DNA of 64,000 bases from Cladorrhinum sp. PSN259 (Eukaryota; Ascomycota; Sordariomycetes; Sordariales; Podosporaceae): NCBI GenBank assembly GCA_033725935.1, contig MU867103.1, forward strand, positions 62,001 through 126,000, written 5' to 3'. Shown here piece after piece: positions 51,877 through 62,976 of the stretch. Numbering within the stretch: position 1 is the first letter of the stretch; each line of letters opens with the position of its first letter. Made by a program: the position numbers and the translations under genes. The notes under the pieces are model-generated. The model saw nothing but the letters and a program-made list of their open reading frames with translations, searched no databases and was not told the origin of the DNA.

Positions 51877-54219
51877 ATGGCTACAAGGTAATCTTCTAGT
51901 ATGGCCCCCCGGTGGGCAGTATTTTCATAGTAACGAGATAATAGCGAGCGCGTGCTGACAAGTGTTAGGGATTTTCTTGATCCCATCAGGAGGGAGCAGG
52001 CTCAGCTCCTTGCTCTAGTGGACAAGCTTCAAGGGGCCCCGTTGACCGACATCGACATTCCCCAAATTGTCGTCGTGGGTGACCAGTCATCGGGCAAGAG
52101 CTCGGTCCTCGAAGCCATTTCTGGGCTTCCATTCCCGCGAGCCGCCGGTGCTTGCACCAAATTTGCAACCGAGATTCGCCTTCGTTCCTGTGAAACCCCC
52201 GGCCTCAGGGTAGAGATTATACCGGATCCCAGCACCAAGAGCAGCCAATCTCTTGAAATGCTCCACCAGTTTGGTCAGAATGTCGACCCTAACGCCAGCT
52301 TTGAGGAGCTGTTCCGCGAAGCAGCCGACCTGCTGAAAACCAACGACAAGTTTGCCACTCGCGATGTGCTTGTCGTCGAGAAATTCGGGCCTGATTTGCC
52401 ACTTCTCACCCTCGTCGATCTGCCCGGCCTCATACACAACCCAAACAACGACCAGAACGAGGCAGATATTGCCGCTATCAACTCCATAACCCAAGAGTAC
52501 ATGCAGAAGCCCCGGAGTATCATCTTGGCCGTCGTCGGAGGCAACACCGACTACGCCCAAGCCATCGTCCTTCGCAGAGCTCGCGAGTTTGATCCCCAAG
52601 GCCGTCGCACCATAGGGGTCTTGACAAAACCGGACTGTACCCGCCAGATCGGGCTCGAGGATAAGTTTCTCAACCTGGTAGCGAACAAAGACCGGGAGAA
52701 CAAGATGCTACTCGGGTGGTACGTGATGTTGAATCCCGAGCCCAACACCAGCTGGCCGACTCTCGACGTTCGGGAGCAGAAAGAAAGGGAATTCTTTAAG
52801 AAGAGACCATGGGCTGAAGTGCCGCGCGAGAGGCGCGGTATGGTGGCGCTTCGCGCCAAGCTCAGCGCGCAGCTCCTTCAACACGTCGCCGAATCCGTCC
52901 CAGGGCTGCGGATGGAAATCTCTGCAGTCCTCGACAGCTGTAAGAAAGAGCTCGAGACGCTTGGGTACGAACGAGATGATGTCAACCTGATGAGAAAAGA
53001 CATGTGGCGTTGGTTCGAGATCTCCAACGACCTCGCTAAGAACGCCGTCTCCGGGGACTATAGCAACAATGAGCGATCTTTCTTCCCGCACGAGCCCGAT
53101 CCCCAAGGCACGCCCCCCCAGAATCTCCGTGCCAGGGCGGTAGAAGCGAACAGACTATTTGCCGAAACGCTAAAGCTCCAGGGCCACTCGCTGGGCTTCC
53201 GAGCGTCGGACCGCACGGACGGAGCCAACGGTGATAGCCCCAAAGGCAGATACGCAAGGGACCAGGTAGCCAAGCTCATCGAGCAGTCAATGGGCGAGCA
53301 TCTCCAAGGCGAGCGCAGCCACAGGATTGCCTATTGGCTCTTCAAAACCAACTCGAGCAACTGGGACAAACTGGCAACGGATCATCTGAACAAAATCTCT
53401 GAAATCTGCAACGAGTTTCTCACCGCAGTTCTCCACGAGGTCTGGCCGATCCAGATGCACGAGCCTCTGCGCCAGCATCACCTCAATGATCTCAAGACCG
53501 AATTTCACCGAGCCGCCGTGGCCGAGCTCGAGCATCTCAATGACGAGCTTGCTTATAACGTGAAGCCCTACGACCCCGACTACAAGGCTCGTGTTGATAA
53601 CCTGAGTCAAGAGCATGAGGACTGGACCGTGAATAGTATTGTCCTTGAGCAATCTCTGATCATACATGATGTAAGGGAAAAAATAACCGGAAGGAGGGGG
53701 AAGCTTTGGCTGACGGTCGGTTGTAGATCATGACAATCATGTACACCAGAAACGTTATCGTCCAGGTCATCGAGCGCCATTTCATGAAGGGGATTCGTGA
53801 CATCTTCAGCATCACAAAGTTCTTCAACGCAGACGACGAAACCGTCGAAGCGATCATCGCCGAGACCCCGGAGGTCAAGGAGCAGCGCAAAGCACTAGCG
53901 ACTCAGAAGCAGAATCTAGACGACGCACTCACCATCATCCAGAATCTTCACATCCAACCTGTTGGCGGCAGTCAACAACATTCGGTAAGACCGAGCAATG
54001 ATGCATCGCCCCCTGAGACATGTGACGAGTAATTCGCTGGCATCACTTACATAGCCTAAGGTTCCATTCGAAAACCATGCAAGCCATAAGCATAGCAATA
54101 AGAATAGCAATAAGAATGTGAATGACAATGAGAATGGCAATGAGAATAGCAATGAGAATGGCGATGAGCATGGCTCGGACCAGCCCTCGGCCGGCGCAGA
54201 AGCAGAGGTTCAAGCCTAG
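51877..54219 (+). CDS. Dynamin-like GTPase with Asn-rich C-terminal exon
   Basis: Exons are 51877-51887, 51969-53670, 53727-53984 and 54055-54219, 711 residues. The first exon codes only MATR in part. The GTPase domain shows GDQSSGKSS at 41-49, DLPG at about 152 and TKPD at about 223, all intact. The middle domain is helical, and a GTPase effector domain is near the end (NVIVQVIERHFMKGI). There is no pleckstrin or membrane segment, so it belongs with the Mx/Vps1-like soluble dynamins that fungi carry in many copies. The last intron (gtaaga...catag) leads into an in-frame exon rich in Asn, Glu and Lys. If that intron is kept, the protein ends at 54032 instead. The role is probably membrane remodelling; the compartment cannot be told. 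Confidence 0.88.
54079..54170 (+). repeat. Degenerate hexamer microsatellite (aat-rich) in the dynamin last exon
   Basis: Units of the type aatgagaatggc and aataagaatagc repeat about eight times and encode alternating Asn with Lys, Glu, Ser or Gly. Such coding microsatellites vary in length among strains. Confidence 0.75.
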
Positions 54220-55901
54220 CTACATCCCAGATGGAGGGAATACAGGGAAAGTGCAGAAATTGAGATGCAATAGATTGACGGTTATTGGACATGTCCAACC
54301 GTGTGGTACCTACCTACGTATGCACATCGAGGATACCCTACCCTCCTTTGTCGTTTGGATACATACACAAATCTTGTAAGCTAAGTGTCCAAACGCCACT
54401 AAGGTGATTTTTGCATTTTCAGACCATGGCCGTGTCAGATAACAGCGCCTTGGGAATTGTGCACTTGGAAAAGTAATTGTGCTAGTAATTAATGGTTCAG
54501 ATGGTTGCTCGATTGACTGATCTGGTTCTGACCAGATGAGTGGTCTGGCTCGACCTCCCTTGATATATCAGGGGAGATCTCAGACGCTGTAAAAGCCAAG
54601 GATAGATTATATCAGTATGTCGCAAGACCCATGGTCCTGACGACAGCCAAATCAACGAAGCCGACGACGACAGACGCGCACTGGACAACCGACCAAGGGT
54701 CCATCTTGCGCTGAAACTTTAATCCAAAAGAGGTTTCAAGTTGTCAAATTTTATTCAAGAGCGAGAATTAAGCAAGACTTGGATGCGTGACAATTAAAAT
54801 TCGCGAACTGACAGCGACATGTTAATAGCTAGGAGGCTATGTACCCCAAATTGTGGCAGTGCAGGCATATTGTCGTACTATAGGGAGAGGGGTGTGCCTG
54901 GGGCACACTGAGTGGCAATTGCTTTTGTGTGTTACACATGTGCACCAGTCGGGCAGCGGTGCTTGGAACGATACCAATTGGAGGCCTGAAGCGGTCTGCT
55001 CAAACGTTCTGCCCTCCTACCATTTGCATTCGGAAATATTTCGATGGCTGATGGTGCCGAGCGAAGGGTGGCTTTTTGTTCGTCCCATCAACAGCGTGTC
55101 CCCAATCGAAAAGAAACTTCCCTGGGAACGATCTTTTACTATCAAGGAACTGCTCCCCTTACAACCACTACTACAATGCACCCACCACCACACTTACTGC
55201 CCACTCACGGCTTGCCTTATTTTTTTTTCTCTGGGTTTTTGGCCTTCTTTGCCCCGGTGTTACCAATGGCTTGCCTGGCTCCTAAGTTGATTACAACTTG
55301 GCGTTTATTCTCTTGCCGTGAGATTCCTACGATGTAGCTCACACTTATCGCTCTTGTAAACTGGATAGCAACATGGCCGAATCCCCCAATTCCTATCATC
55401 CTAACCCTCAGTCCCTTTAGGTGTTGGTCTGTCAGACTGGAGCGACTGCAACACCAACGACATCCAGTTATCCCATGTCCGTCTGGGTCAGGGGCTAGTT
55501 CTGTGCGGTGTTTGCCAACGCTAAATGTGATTCCAGCGGCCCCGTCGGGTGTGTATGCCTTTGGCCAGTGTGTGAGCTTCCCGGGAAGCTCTCTGCCAAC
55601 ACCTAATTATTGGCCCATCAGGTCGTTTTGGTGCCAGGGTTAGAGGGCAAGTTTTGTTCCATCCCTTGATCTTGTCCAAGGAATGTCACTCATGAGTCAA
55701 ATTGCAGGGACAAGGCTTTGTACTCTTGGAAAATGGAAAGTAGTCAGCAGCGTGTGTCGTGGCTGCTCTGGGCAAACAGGGTCAGCGTGACCTCTTTGTG
55801 TGGATGCAAAACACCAGAAGGAGGGGGTTGAGGAGGCCGTGACGTGAGTCCAGGTTGGGACGGGTATGGGTAAGCATAAACGAAGAACACGAGAATGATA
55901 A
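54220..55901. other. Gene-poor stretch with an ADH relic
   Basis: Apart from the alcohol dehydrogenase fragment at 55217-55420 no coding feature is convincing in 1.7 kb. Frames at 54853-55337 overlap and look random. Confidence 0.4.
55217..55420 (-). pseudogene. Fragment of a zinc-type alcohol dehydrogenase
   Basis: On the minus strand the frame reads KGLRV, then IGIGGFGHVAIQF, then SRQENKRQ and LGARQAIG. This is the NAD-binding GxGGxG segment of medium-chain dehydrogenases, including the usual spacing to the NKRQ part after the second strand. Both sides run into unrelated, stop-rich sequence, so it is a decayed piece and not a gene. Confidence 0.6.
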
Positions 55902-58900
55902 CTATTCTACCACCCAGTCTTGAGTTTTGAGAAGCTCCTCTCCATCTTGGACAAGGTCTAACAACCCATTCTCGATCAGATCGACAATCCTAAGCAAAAC
56001 AGGGTGAGTACGCGCGAATGACGAGAAATGCGATGTAGAAGAACTTACTTGTCAAAGATGGCCCTAATAAACTTAATCGTATCCCGTGTGTCAAATTCGA
56101 CATGGAACGGGCCGAACGGTGTATTGTTTGATCCCACAGTCCCCTTGATCTCTGCTTTGAACGCAGCGCCACCCACCACTTTGCCAAGCTCTGCAGTCAG
56201 AGCAACATCTGTAATGTTGACAAAGGATGTAAAGCAGCTCAGGACAAACTGCCACGTCCGAAGTCCAACTCTGTAAGCTGCATCATAAGCTGTGATTCCA
56301 GCCTCCGCGGCCAGCATCGCTACCGAGGCAGCAGCTTTGGCGGCAGCCAGTGCTGCAGATGCGGTTTGGTATTTAACCCACTCCGCGCCTGTTTTCAGCT
56401 CATTGAGTGTCTTTTCTGACTTTTCAATAATGGCTGCAGCAACAGCACCTCCTTGCTCAACCAGCTTCTTGGCGGCATTGATACCCATCGCCTCTAAATC
56501 ACTCACGTGGTCCAAAACCTTTTGCTCCTGGTCGACTATCCAACCTGTCGCTTTGTCTACTTCTGCCAGTGTGGCTTCTGCATATTTGATGGCAGTGTCG
56601 GCCAACTTTTTTGCCTCGTCCAAAGCTAGTCCAGCCGCCTCCATTGCTCCTTTGCACGCAAGGAAGTCTCCGGCTTCTAAGACGCGCCCGGCTGCAAGAA
56701 GAATGTCGTCGGCGATCTCCTTAGCTCCCCATAGTGCAGCGCGCTCTACATATTTCTCCGCGAGTTCGGCCTTGGCAGGAAGATCCCAGCAAGACGCATC
56801 CTCCAGCCTGTCAATGTGGTGGTTGACCTGGTCGATTTCATACTGGACGGAGTTGACTTTGTATCTGGCATCCTCAATGTGGGCCTCGGCGTCTCCAAAA
56901 CTGTCATGCAGCCTTCGGGTAGCCTCATCGAGGTTGTGGTGGGCATGGTCAATCTCTGCATCCCAGTGCGCTCGGATTGCTTCGAGGCTGTCTTGCTTCT
57001 CCTTGAGTTTGGCGGAACGATCAGCCTTTGCTGCCGCAAGTTTAGCATGGGCGTCAGATATGTCGGCCTTCATTTTCGCTTGCTTGTCATCCAACCGCTT
57101 TTGGAAAGCGGCGACCTTGGCTTGCTCGGCAGCAACAATCCTGTCATGTTCCTTCTGCCCCTTGTTTGCTTTGTCTTGCCAACAAGCGTATGCGACGTCG
57201 AGTTCAGCTTGTTTGGCGTCAAGATCAGCCTTGTACTTTTGCCTTTTTGCCTCCACCTTCGCTTTGGCCACTTCAGCCTCCCTTTCCTCTTCTCGGGCTT
57301 TTTTGTCGAACAGCGAATTAAGCTGGCCGGAGATGTGGCCTCGGAGTTCGGAGTGAAATTCTACTTGGATGCGAAAATCTGTGGTGGTGACGTCTAGCAT
57401 ACCCGCCCGTGTTGCGTTTGGCCCTTCGATGGGGTAGGCAAGGACTTCGAAGTTGAACAGATCAGCAAAGCTGAGCTGGAAGCATAATTGGAAAGTCAAC
57501 TTTGGATGGAGGCTAAAATGTGCCGCGATTGAGATCCCGCCGACGCCGAGAAAGTCAATTAATCCGTCTATCTTTCCGCATTGACTGGAACTTGACATCT
57601 CAAACTCAAAGGTTGCCTTTGGCCCGTTGACTCCTCGAACTGCAAGGATGGGCCCAGGACCGAGAGTGAAGTTGTCGATGCTGCCATTCGCTTTGAGGCC
57701 CGCGGGACCGGCGGAAACAACTAGGTCCATCTGAATTCCAAACAAAACCAGTTTTGAACTGAAGGAGAAGCCTGGAGGATATATCAGGTTCCCAATGCTT
57801 GTACCCGCCGGACAGATGTAAACGTCGAGCTGCTTGAACTCCAAGACGTCGGGGAGCTGTGGGATCTGTAGTTCGAAAACCTCATTTGTGAACGCGATAG
57901 CGTCCACAATACAGAGATTCTCGAGTTTGGCGGAAAGTAACTCTTTTGAGGGAATCTCATCCACCTGGAATGCAAGCTGGGCTTGTTTCTTGCCGACTGC
58001 TGCACCTCCAACGAACCCGAAACCACATGGGCCTGTGATCAAAAACGTTTCATACAAGATGTCAATGCTAAGGGCAAGATCGGGGCCGAGAACAAGGTCC
58101 TTGCAGATCCCAAACGGGTTCTTCCATCCCCCCTTTGTAGCCAGGTGTCCAGTGGCCGAGGCACGGAGGTCATCCAGCTTGAGGTTGAGCATAAAGTGAA
58201 GTGGCTCAGCTTGCCCCTGAACAGGAATCTTTGCACCGCCAGTGATTACCAGTTCAGGGTCTCCTTTGAGCAGAAGCTTTAGCTCAATGGGATCGGTCAC
58301 GATTCCACGTCCGAGATGCAACGTCTTGTCCGACGAAAAGAGAATGTCTATCTCGAGACCGAGGCCTTGGTTGGGCGTCCAACCAGCCATCAATATCAAG
58401 TTTTCGTCGTGTTTGCCGCCGCTCATGGTTGTAAACTGCTCAATTTCTCCAAGGATGGCGCAGACGTGCACTCCTTTGCGAATGGGAAAGGCTCCCGTTT
58501 TTAGAGGCCCAAACTGTGCATCCGCCCTTGACGCAGCAACAAGAGTAATTCTTTCCAGCGATATATCCTTCATGAATGTATCTCGAAGAGCCGGGACGAG
58601 GTCCGCAAGGCTAAATCCTCCTGTGCTGCTTGCTGCTTTGAAGGTACCGACGCAAGTGTACTCCAGCCCTCTCGCATCGGGCTCAGGGTTTTGGTAAAGA
58701 TGTACGCCGACCTCAAGATCGTGGCCGTGCCACAGTGCTTCGCCGCGAATCATTACACTGGCCTTGGATCCAGAGCAAGCTGAATTCAGTTCAACTTCCA
58801 AAGAGGCTTTTTTGATATCCACATCATGGATAACGAGGGACTCGCCATCAACTGTTGCCTTGAGAAAGAGTCCGGAAGTCCCAAGTTTGACTTGTCCACC

Positions 58901-60350
58901 AAAAGCAGCGTGGTCGCCGACTTTGAGGTTGTGGACTGTTAGTGTAAACCCTGCATCTCGATCAATGGCGATAGAGCAGTCGTGAATAGAGATGTCCACG
59001 TCGGGGAGGTCAAGCTCTTGCCCAAAAAGATTGAGATACAGATCCTTGAGACCCTCCAGCCCCAAGTTCTCAATGTAGCCGACGACGCCAAAGTCCCCTG
59101 AGGTCGAATAGTACCCGGAGAAGCTTACAACGACTGGGCCAACATCAAGAGAGGCCTGGATCTCGAAGACCAGCGTGTCTAGGGGAGCTGAGAGGTCAAA
59201 TCCCACTGACAGAGCCACGTCATGAAGCTGTTTGGGCAGCGTGTTAGCTGGCATGAACCACAAATATTTAGATGAGCACTTCAACGCACCACCAAGTTTG
59301 GAACGCCGAACGCAGACTCCCATGCCGAATCCGCGTCCATCGCCGCAGAAAGGGTCACCGTGCCCCCCATTTTCGCAATGGTGAATTCCATATCCAACGG
59401 CGCAGCACATTTTGGCATATCCAAGTGCAACGTACCAAAGAGTTCGTAACCGTAAGCCCTATCACGAACCACCTTGTTGTCGTTGCCAAAGTCCAGCAGC
59501 TTGTACCCAATGAGTGAGGCCCCCACCCGGGATAAGCGTAGCTTATTTTGGCATAGAGGCTTCGGTTTGTTGTCGGTAAACACTCCAGTAAGCCGAAAGG
59601 AATCAATCTTCAGCGGTCCGCGCCAGTCATTTACTTGCCTGCCGGGAAGCCCGCACGACACTCGCAGCGAAGGTTCGTTGAATGCTAGGACCTTGGACAA
59701 AACATCATGGATTTCCCCCGCAGAGGGGGTGAAATCTATCCGAGCGCTGAGGGTCAACCTAACAATATTTGTCTTGTCCAGAGACAGGTTCTGAGGGAAC
59801 GGCGCCGTTAGCTAATGGCTTGGTCTGGGAACAGCCTGATATGAGGACAATAACACTAGAACTGCTTGTCACGCACCTGATATGTGAAGGAAATGTCTTT
59901 CAGCTCAACGCCATCCAACGGCGTTTCCTTGAAGTTCGGCATCAGGGAAGAGACATGAAGATCTGTTTTGAGTACCGCCATCTGATAGATGACATTCTGG
60001 TCTACTGGCTGATCTGAGTTCGAAGGGAGGGGCCCATAATGGCTGTACAACTCAGCATGCCAGGCGTCATTCCCAAATAAGGGAATTGAGCCGGTCAGAA
60101 TGAAACCCTCAGCGGGAGGGCGCTTTGCATTGGCATCCGGCGCGCAAGAGGCATGGGAACATGGTGACGAGTCGCCATGCTGCTCGAGCACAGATTGGAC
60201 AACGGATGGCAGCTGAAATGTGATTTTGGGGTTTTGGATCATTGCGCCGGGGACCGTGAGGGCTTTTCTATTAACCCGAGCGGATCCCCAGGCCTTGTAT
60301 TGTAGACCCCAAGCCGACCGAGATCGATATTGATGCTTTCGTGAAGTCAT
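55902..60350 (-). CDS. Very large beta-rich protein with a long coiled-coil domain, unknown function
   Basis: Exons on the minus strand are 60350-59877, 59790-59290, 59227-56049 and 55989-55902, 1413 residues. The introns (86, 62 and 59 nt) have standard ends, and the last one rescues a 28-residue C-terminal end (IVDLIENGLLDLVQDGEELL). Residues 1 to about 960 are repeated amphipathic beta segments with many Gly/Asp turns (for example SFSGYYSTSGDFGVVGYIEN and DVDISIHDCSIAIDRDAGF). Residues about 965-1320 are strongly helical: a charged coiled coil (KAREEEREAEVAKAKVEAKR) and then an Ala-rich helical part. A last beta segment follows. There is no signal peptide. I know no named family for it. 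An upstream open frame on the same strand (ATG at 60621) could be a first exon joined by an intron at 60417-60294; this would add 47 residues to the 1413 and crowd the divergent neighbour. Confidence 0.7.
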
Positions 60351-60675
60351 GGCAGATATGGGCGTGTGATGATGCCAGTTGTGTTAAGATGAGGGCCATG
60401 ACCAGCGTTTCAAGTACGAGCAGTCGTGGGGTTGACCATTTTGACGTCCAACCTTCGCTTTGGCCAAGAACCTCCTCCCCCAAGGACCACCCCGCCCCAC
60501 GTTGGGCACCAAGACGAAAATACGGCTGATCCAAATCAAAGATCATTGGCTCGGCAAGTGAGACTGAACTGCAATTTGAATGCATTAAATCACAAGTGAT
60601 TTCCTTCCTTACCTCTGACATTCTGTCCCACACGGCAAAGACTACAACCACCGCCAGTACCTTTCAACAGGAAAT
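60351..60675. other. Divergent promoter region or alternative first exon
   Basis: This lies between the large beta/coiled-coil gene (-) and the multi-exon gene (+). An open minus-strand frame from 60621 (MSEVRKEITC) could belong to the former, as noted there. Confidence 0.35.
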
Positions 60676-61142
60676 ATGGCTTCCACTGCCGGGCGCCAGT
60701 CTGCCAAAAGAAAGCTGCCCAGTGCTGGGCCGGCACAACGTAATTCACCAAAGCATCCGTTGCTAGCTTTAAAGGACAATAGCTAACTTACCCCGTTTCC
60801 ACGTCTGGCCAGGGACTCTGGTGAAGAAATTCGCCCAGGACATTGAGGGCAACGCGACCTTCAACCCAGCTGATGAACTGGCTACATACAGTGGTAAGGG
60901 AGATCATCACTTATACCTGATTTATTTTGCAATGTTAAATGATTATACCTCTTCAAGGGTTCGTCTACACGGGAGAGATTGTTGAGCTGGAACCACTTGT
61001 CCCAAGCTTGGCCAAGGAGATTTATATCGGCAAGATCAAGAACGGGATTACTAGGGTGGTTCTTCCGTCTCCTTCGCAATCCCCAATTTCGGCAGGTTTT
61101 CACCGTTCTCGCATAATCAATTTCGTCGTCCGAGTCCGCTAA
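60676..61142 (+). CDS. Probable 5' exons of the following gene
   Basis: The pieces 60676-60739, 60813-60893 and from 60958 join in frame through introns with gtaatt/gtaagg donors and ggccag/ttcaag acceptors. They read MASTAGRQSAKRKLPSAGPA, then LVKKFAQDIEGNATFNPADE and GFVYTGEIVELEPL. An intron from gttttc (about 61093) to acagag (about 61202) would join them in frame to the exon at 61157-61505. I cannot prove the join. A minus-strand frame (61103-60882) competes over the third piece. Confidence 0.35.
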
Positions 61143-61156
61143 TATTCAATCCCTTA

Positions 61157-62976
61157 ATGGAGCGGCCGTTTATCCCATGGAAACTTCTCATGTACAGAGG
61201 TCTTGCCAATAGACAAGGCCACGGGGAAGATGATGGAAAGCGATTCGTTTACCTATCCAAGCAGAGGGGCGAATCCCCCACTTGCGGTGATTGTTTCGTG
61301 CTGTTTAACACGATCAAGGCTCGGGTCCAGGGCGATGGGTCCGCACTCCAACGGGACATAGAGGACTCGAACAATAGACAACCTCTGCAGTTCTCTGTAT
61401 GGAATGAGTCGGGTGAAAAAGATACGGGCCTTGAAAGTCAACTAGCGGCGGCGTTGAATCCCATTGGACGTGCCAGTGTTGATAGCCACTTTCGGTTTTG
61501 GACAGGTAAGTCCTTGACGCCGTTCATGCCTGGAAGCAATTTCAAGTCAGTTCTATTCTCACAGCGATTCTAGAACTCGTTTCAAGGTCAACCGGGGCAA
61601 TGAAAACAGGCAACATTATGGAAGCCAGGTATTGGAACGAATCAGTTCAAGATGACAACGTCCTCTCCACGGGTATCCGCATCGCCTTCAACGACGACAT
61701 TTACGCTACCATGAGAAGGGGCAGACAAGATCCTAATCTCGACAATGATACCATTTATGCAAAGCTGCTAGTTGTAGTTCAGGCTGTTGCAGCCTCTGCT
61801 AGCCTGAAGGTCAGGCTCAACATCACACGAGAGAACATTTGTTTCTTCAGAGAGATTCAGGACAACACAACGGGGTGGCAATTACTAGGGCAACATCCAG
61901 GCGGTCTGTACCGAATCTATGTCAACGAAGAAGCCGCCAGTCAACTTTCAAATCGCGAACGTCACAACCCTCTCATCCGCACGACAAGAGCTTACCCAAG
62001 CGAGGATGCTGCCCGTGATGTCAACGAATCGATGAACCAAACCAAGGACAGCAGAAGAAAGGCCGGTAGAACCATGACGGTGGTCACAAAAAACTCAATT
62101 TTAGCCGCCCGAAGTCAAGAGCGAGGCATCTCCCAGAACCATGTGATGCACTCTGAAGGGGGAATGAGCGCCAATGTTGTTAGTACAGGTATTTGCGGCC
62201 CGAAGCAAAAGCATTCAAAAAGTAACAATGGAGCTGCAGGTAGCGATATCTCTCGGTTGGACGGCTGATAGCAACACCATGGGTGATACTACGGAGGGAA
62301 TGGCAGAGGTGATTGGCTGACAACCTTTTCTTTTTTTGCATCGAAGGGGAAAAAAAAGGAGACTAATCCGTCCTTCTTATAGTGGCTGCATCGATCAGCA
62401 TGGTCTTATGGGGGTCTTCTGAACGAGTATGGCGCAGCAGTCGGTGCAAGGGCAGCTCAGAATGTTCAAAATCTAGTTTTCGGGTCGCATGAGACAAATA
62501 CCGTTATGATGAGGTAGGTAATAATCTCATCGATAGGTGTCTAAATGTGCTGGAAGTGACCGCCGTCTTCTAGATACGAGGACTTCGTTAGACGTCTCTT
62601 GCGGAACTTGAACAGCCCCAGCCCTTCACGTGAAGTGACAGTGCTTGTGGCTACGACAATTGGGTACGCTGAGCAGCGAGATACGGCTTGGATGAAGAAG
62701 AAAAAGTATACATGGCTGGCACCGGAGCTCCTGTATGCGTGCTCCTGGTCCGGTAATGAGGTAAGTTCAAGGCCCCAGCAAAGCATCCTTCTGGTCCATT
62801 CGTTTCGTTTGCCTGAACTTCAGATATTTTCAAACGAGCTAACCAGGTCGCTTTATACCAAGCCACGAACTGTCATAACACGTCTATATCCGTTCAAGCG
62901 CCAAATTCCAATGGCTTTTGAGTCAAGGCTTGATAGAGCGATTGAGAAATATATATGGGGGTGGAATGCTGCGTGA
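61157..62976 (+). CDS. Multi-exon protein of unknown function, possible nuclease-like C-terminus
   Basis: Exons are 61157-61505, 61565-62178, 62240-62308, 62383-62513, 62574-62760 and 62824-62976. They keep the frame and give 500 residues if translation starts at 61157. The 63-nt intron at 62761-62823 is a multiple of three and may be retained. The middle has FFREIQDNTTGWQLLGQHPG and a Lys/Arg-rich part. The C-terminal third is the most family-like: WLHRSAWSYGG, then AAQNVQNLVFGSHETNTVMM and YEDFVRRLL, WLAPELLY, and PFKRQIPMAFESRLD at the end. The order H...GG...NLV..N...E resembles that of DNA/RNA non-specific (His-Me finger) nucleases, but key residues cannot be assigned by eye. It is divergent from the large beta/coiled-coil gene. 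Confidence 0.6.

Noticed and set aside
56292..57356. 354-codon plus-strand frame rich in Ser and Ala
   Set aside because: It is antisense to the Ala/Lys/Glu-rich coiled coil of the large minus-strand gene, which explains the composition.
60882..61103. Minus-strand frame with LADINLLGQAWDKWF, faintly like the start of a PLP-dependent decarboxylase
   Set aside because: The similarity covers few residues, the expected lysine motif does not follow, and the plus-strand exon model fits splice signals better.
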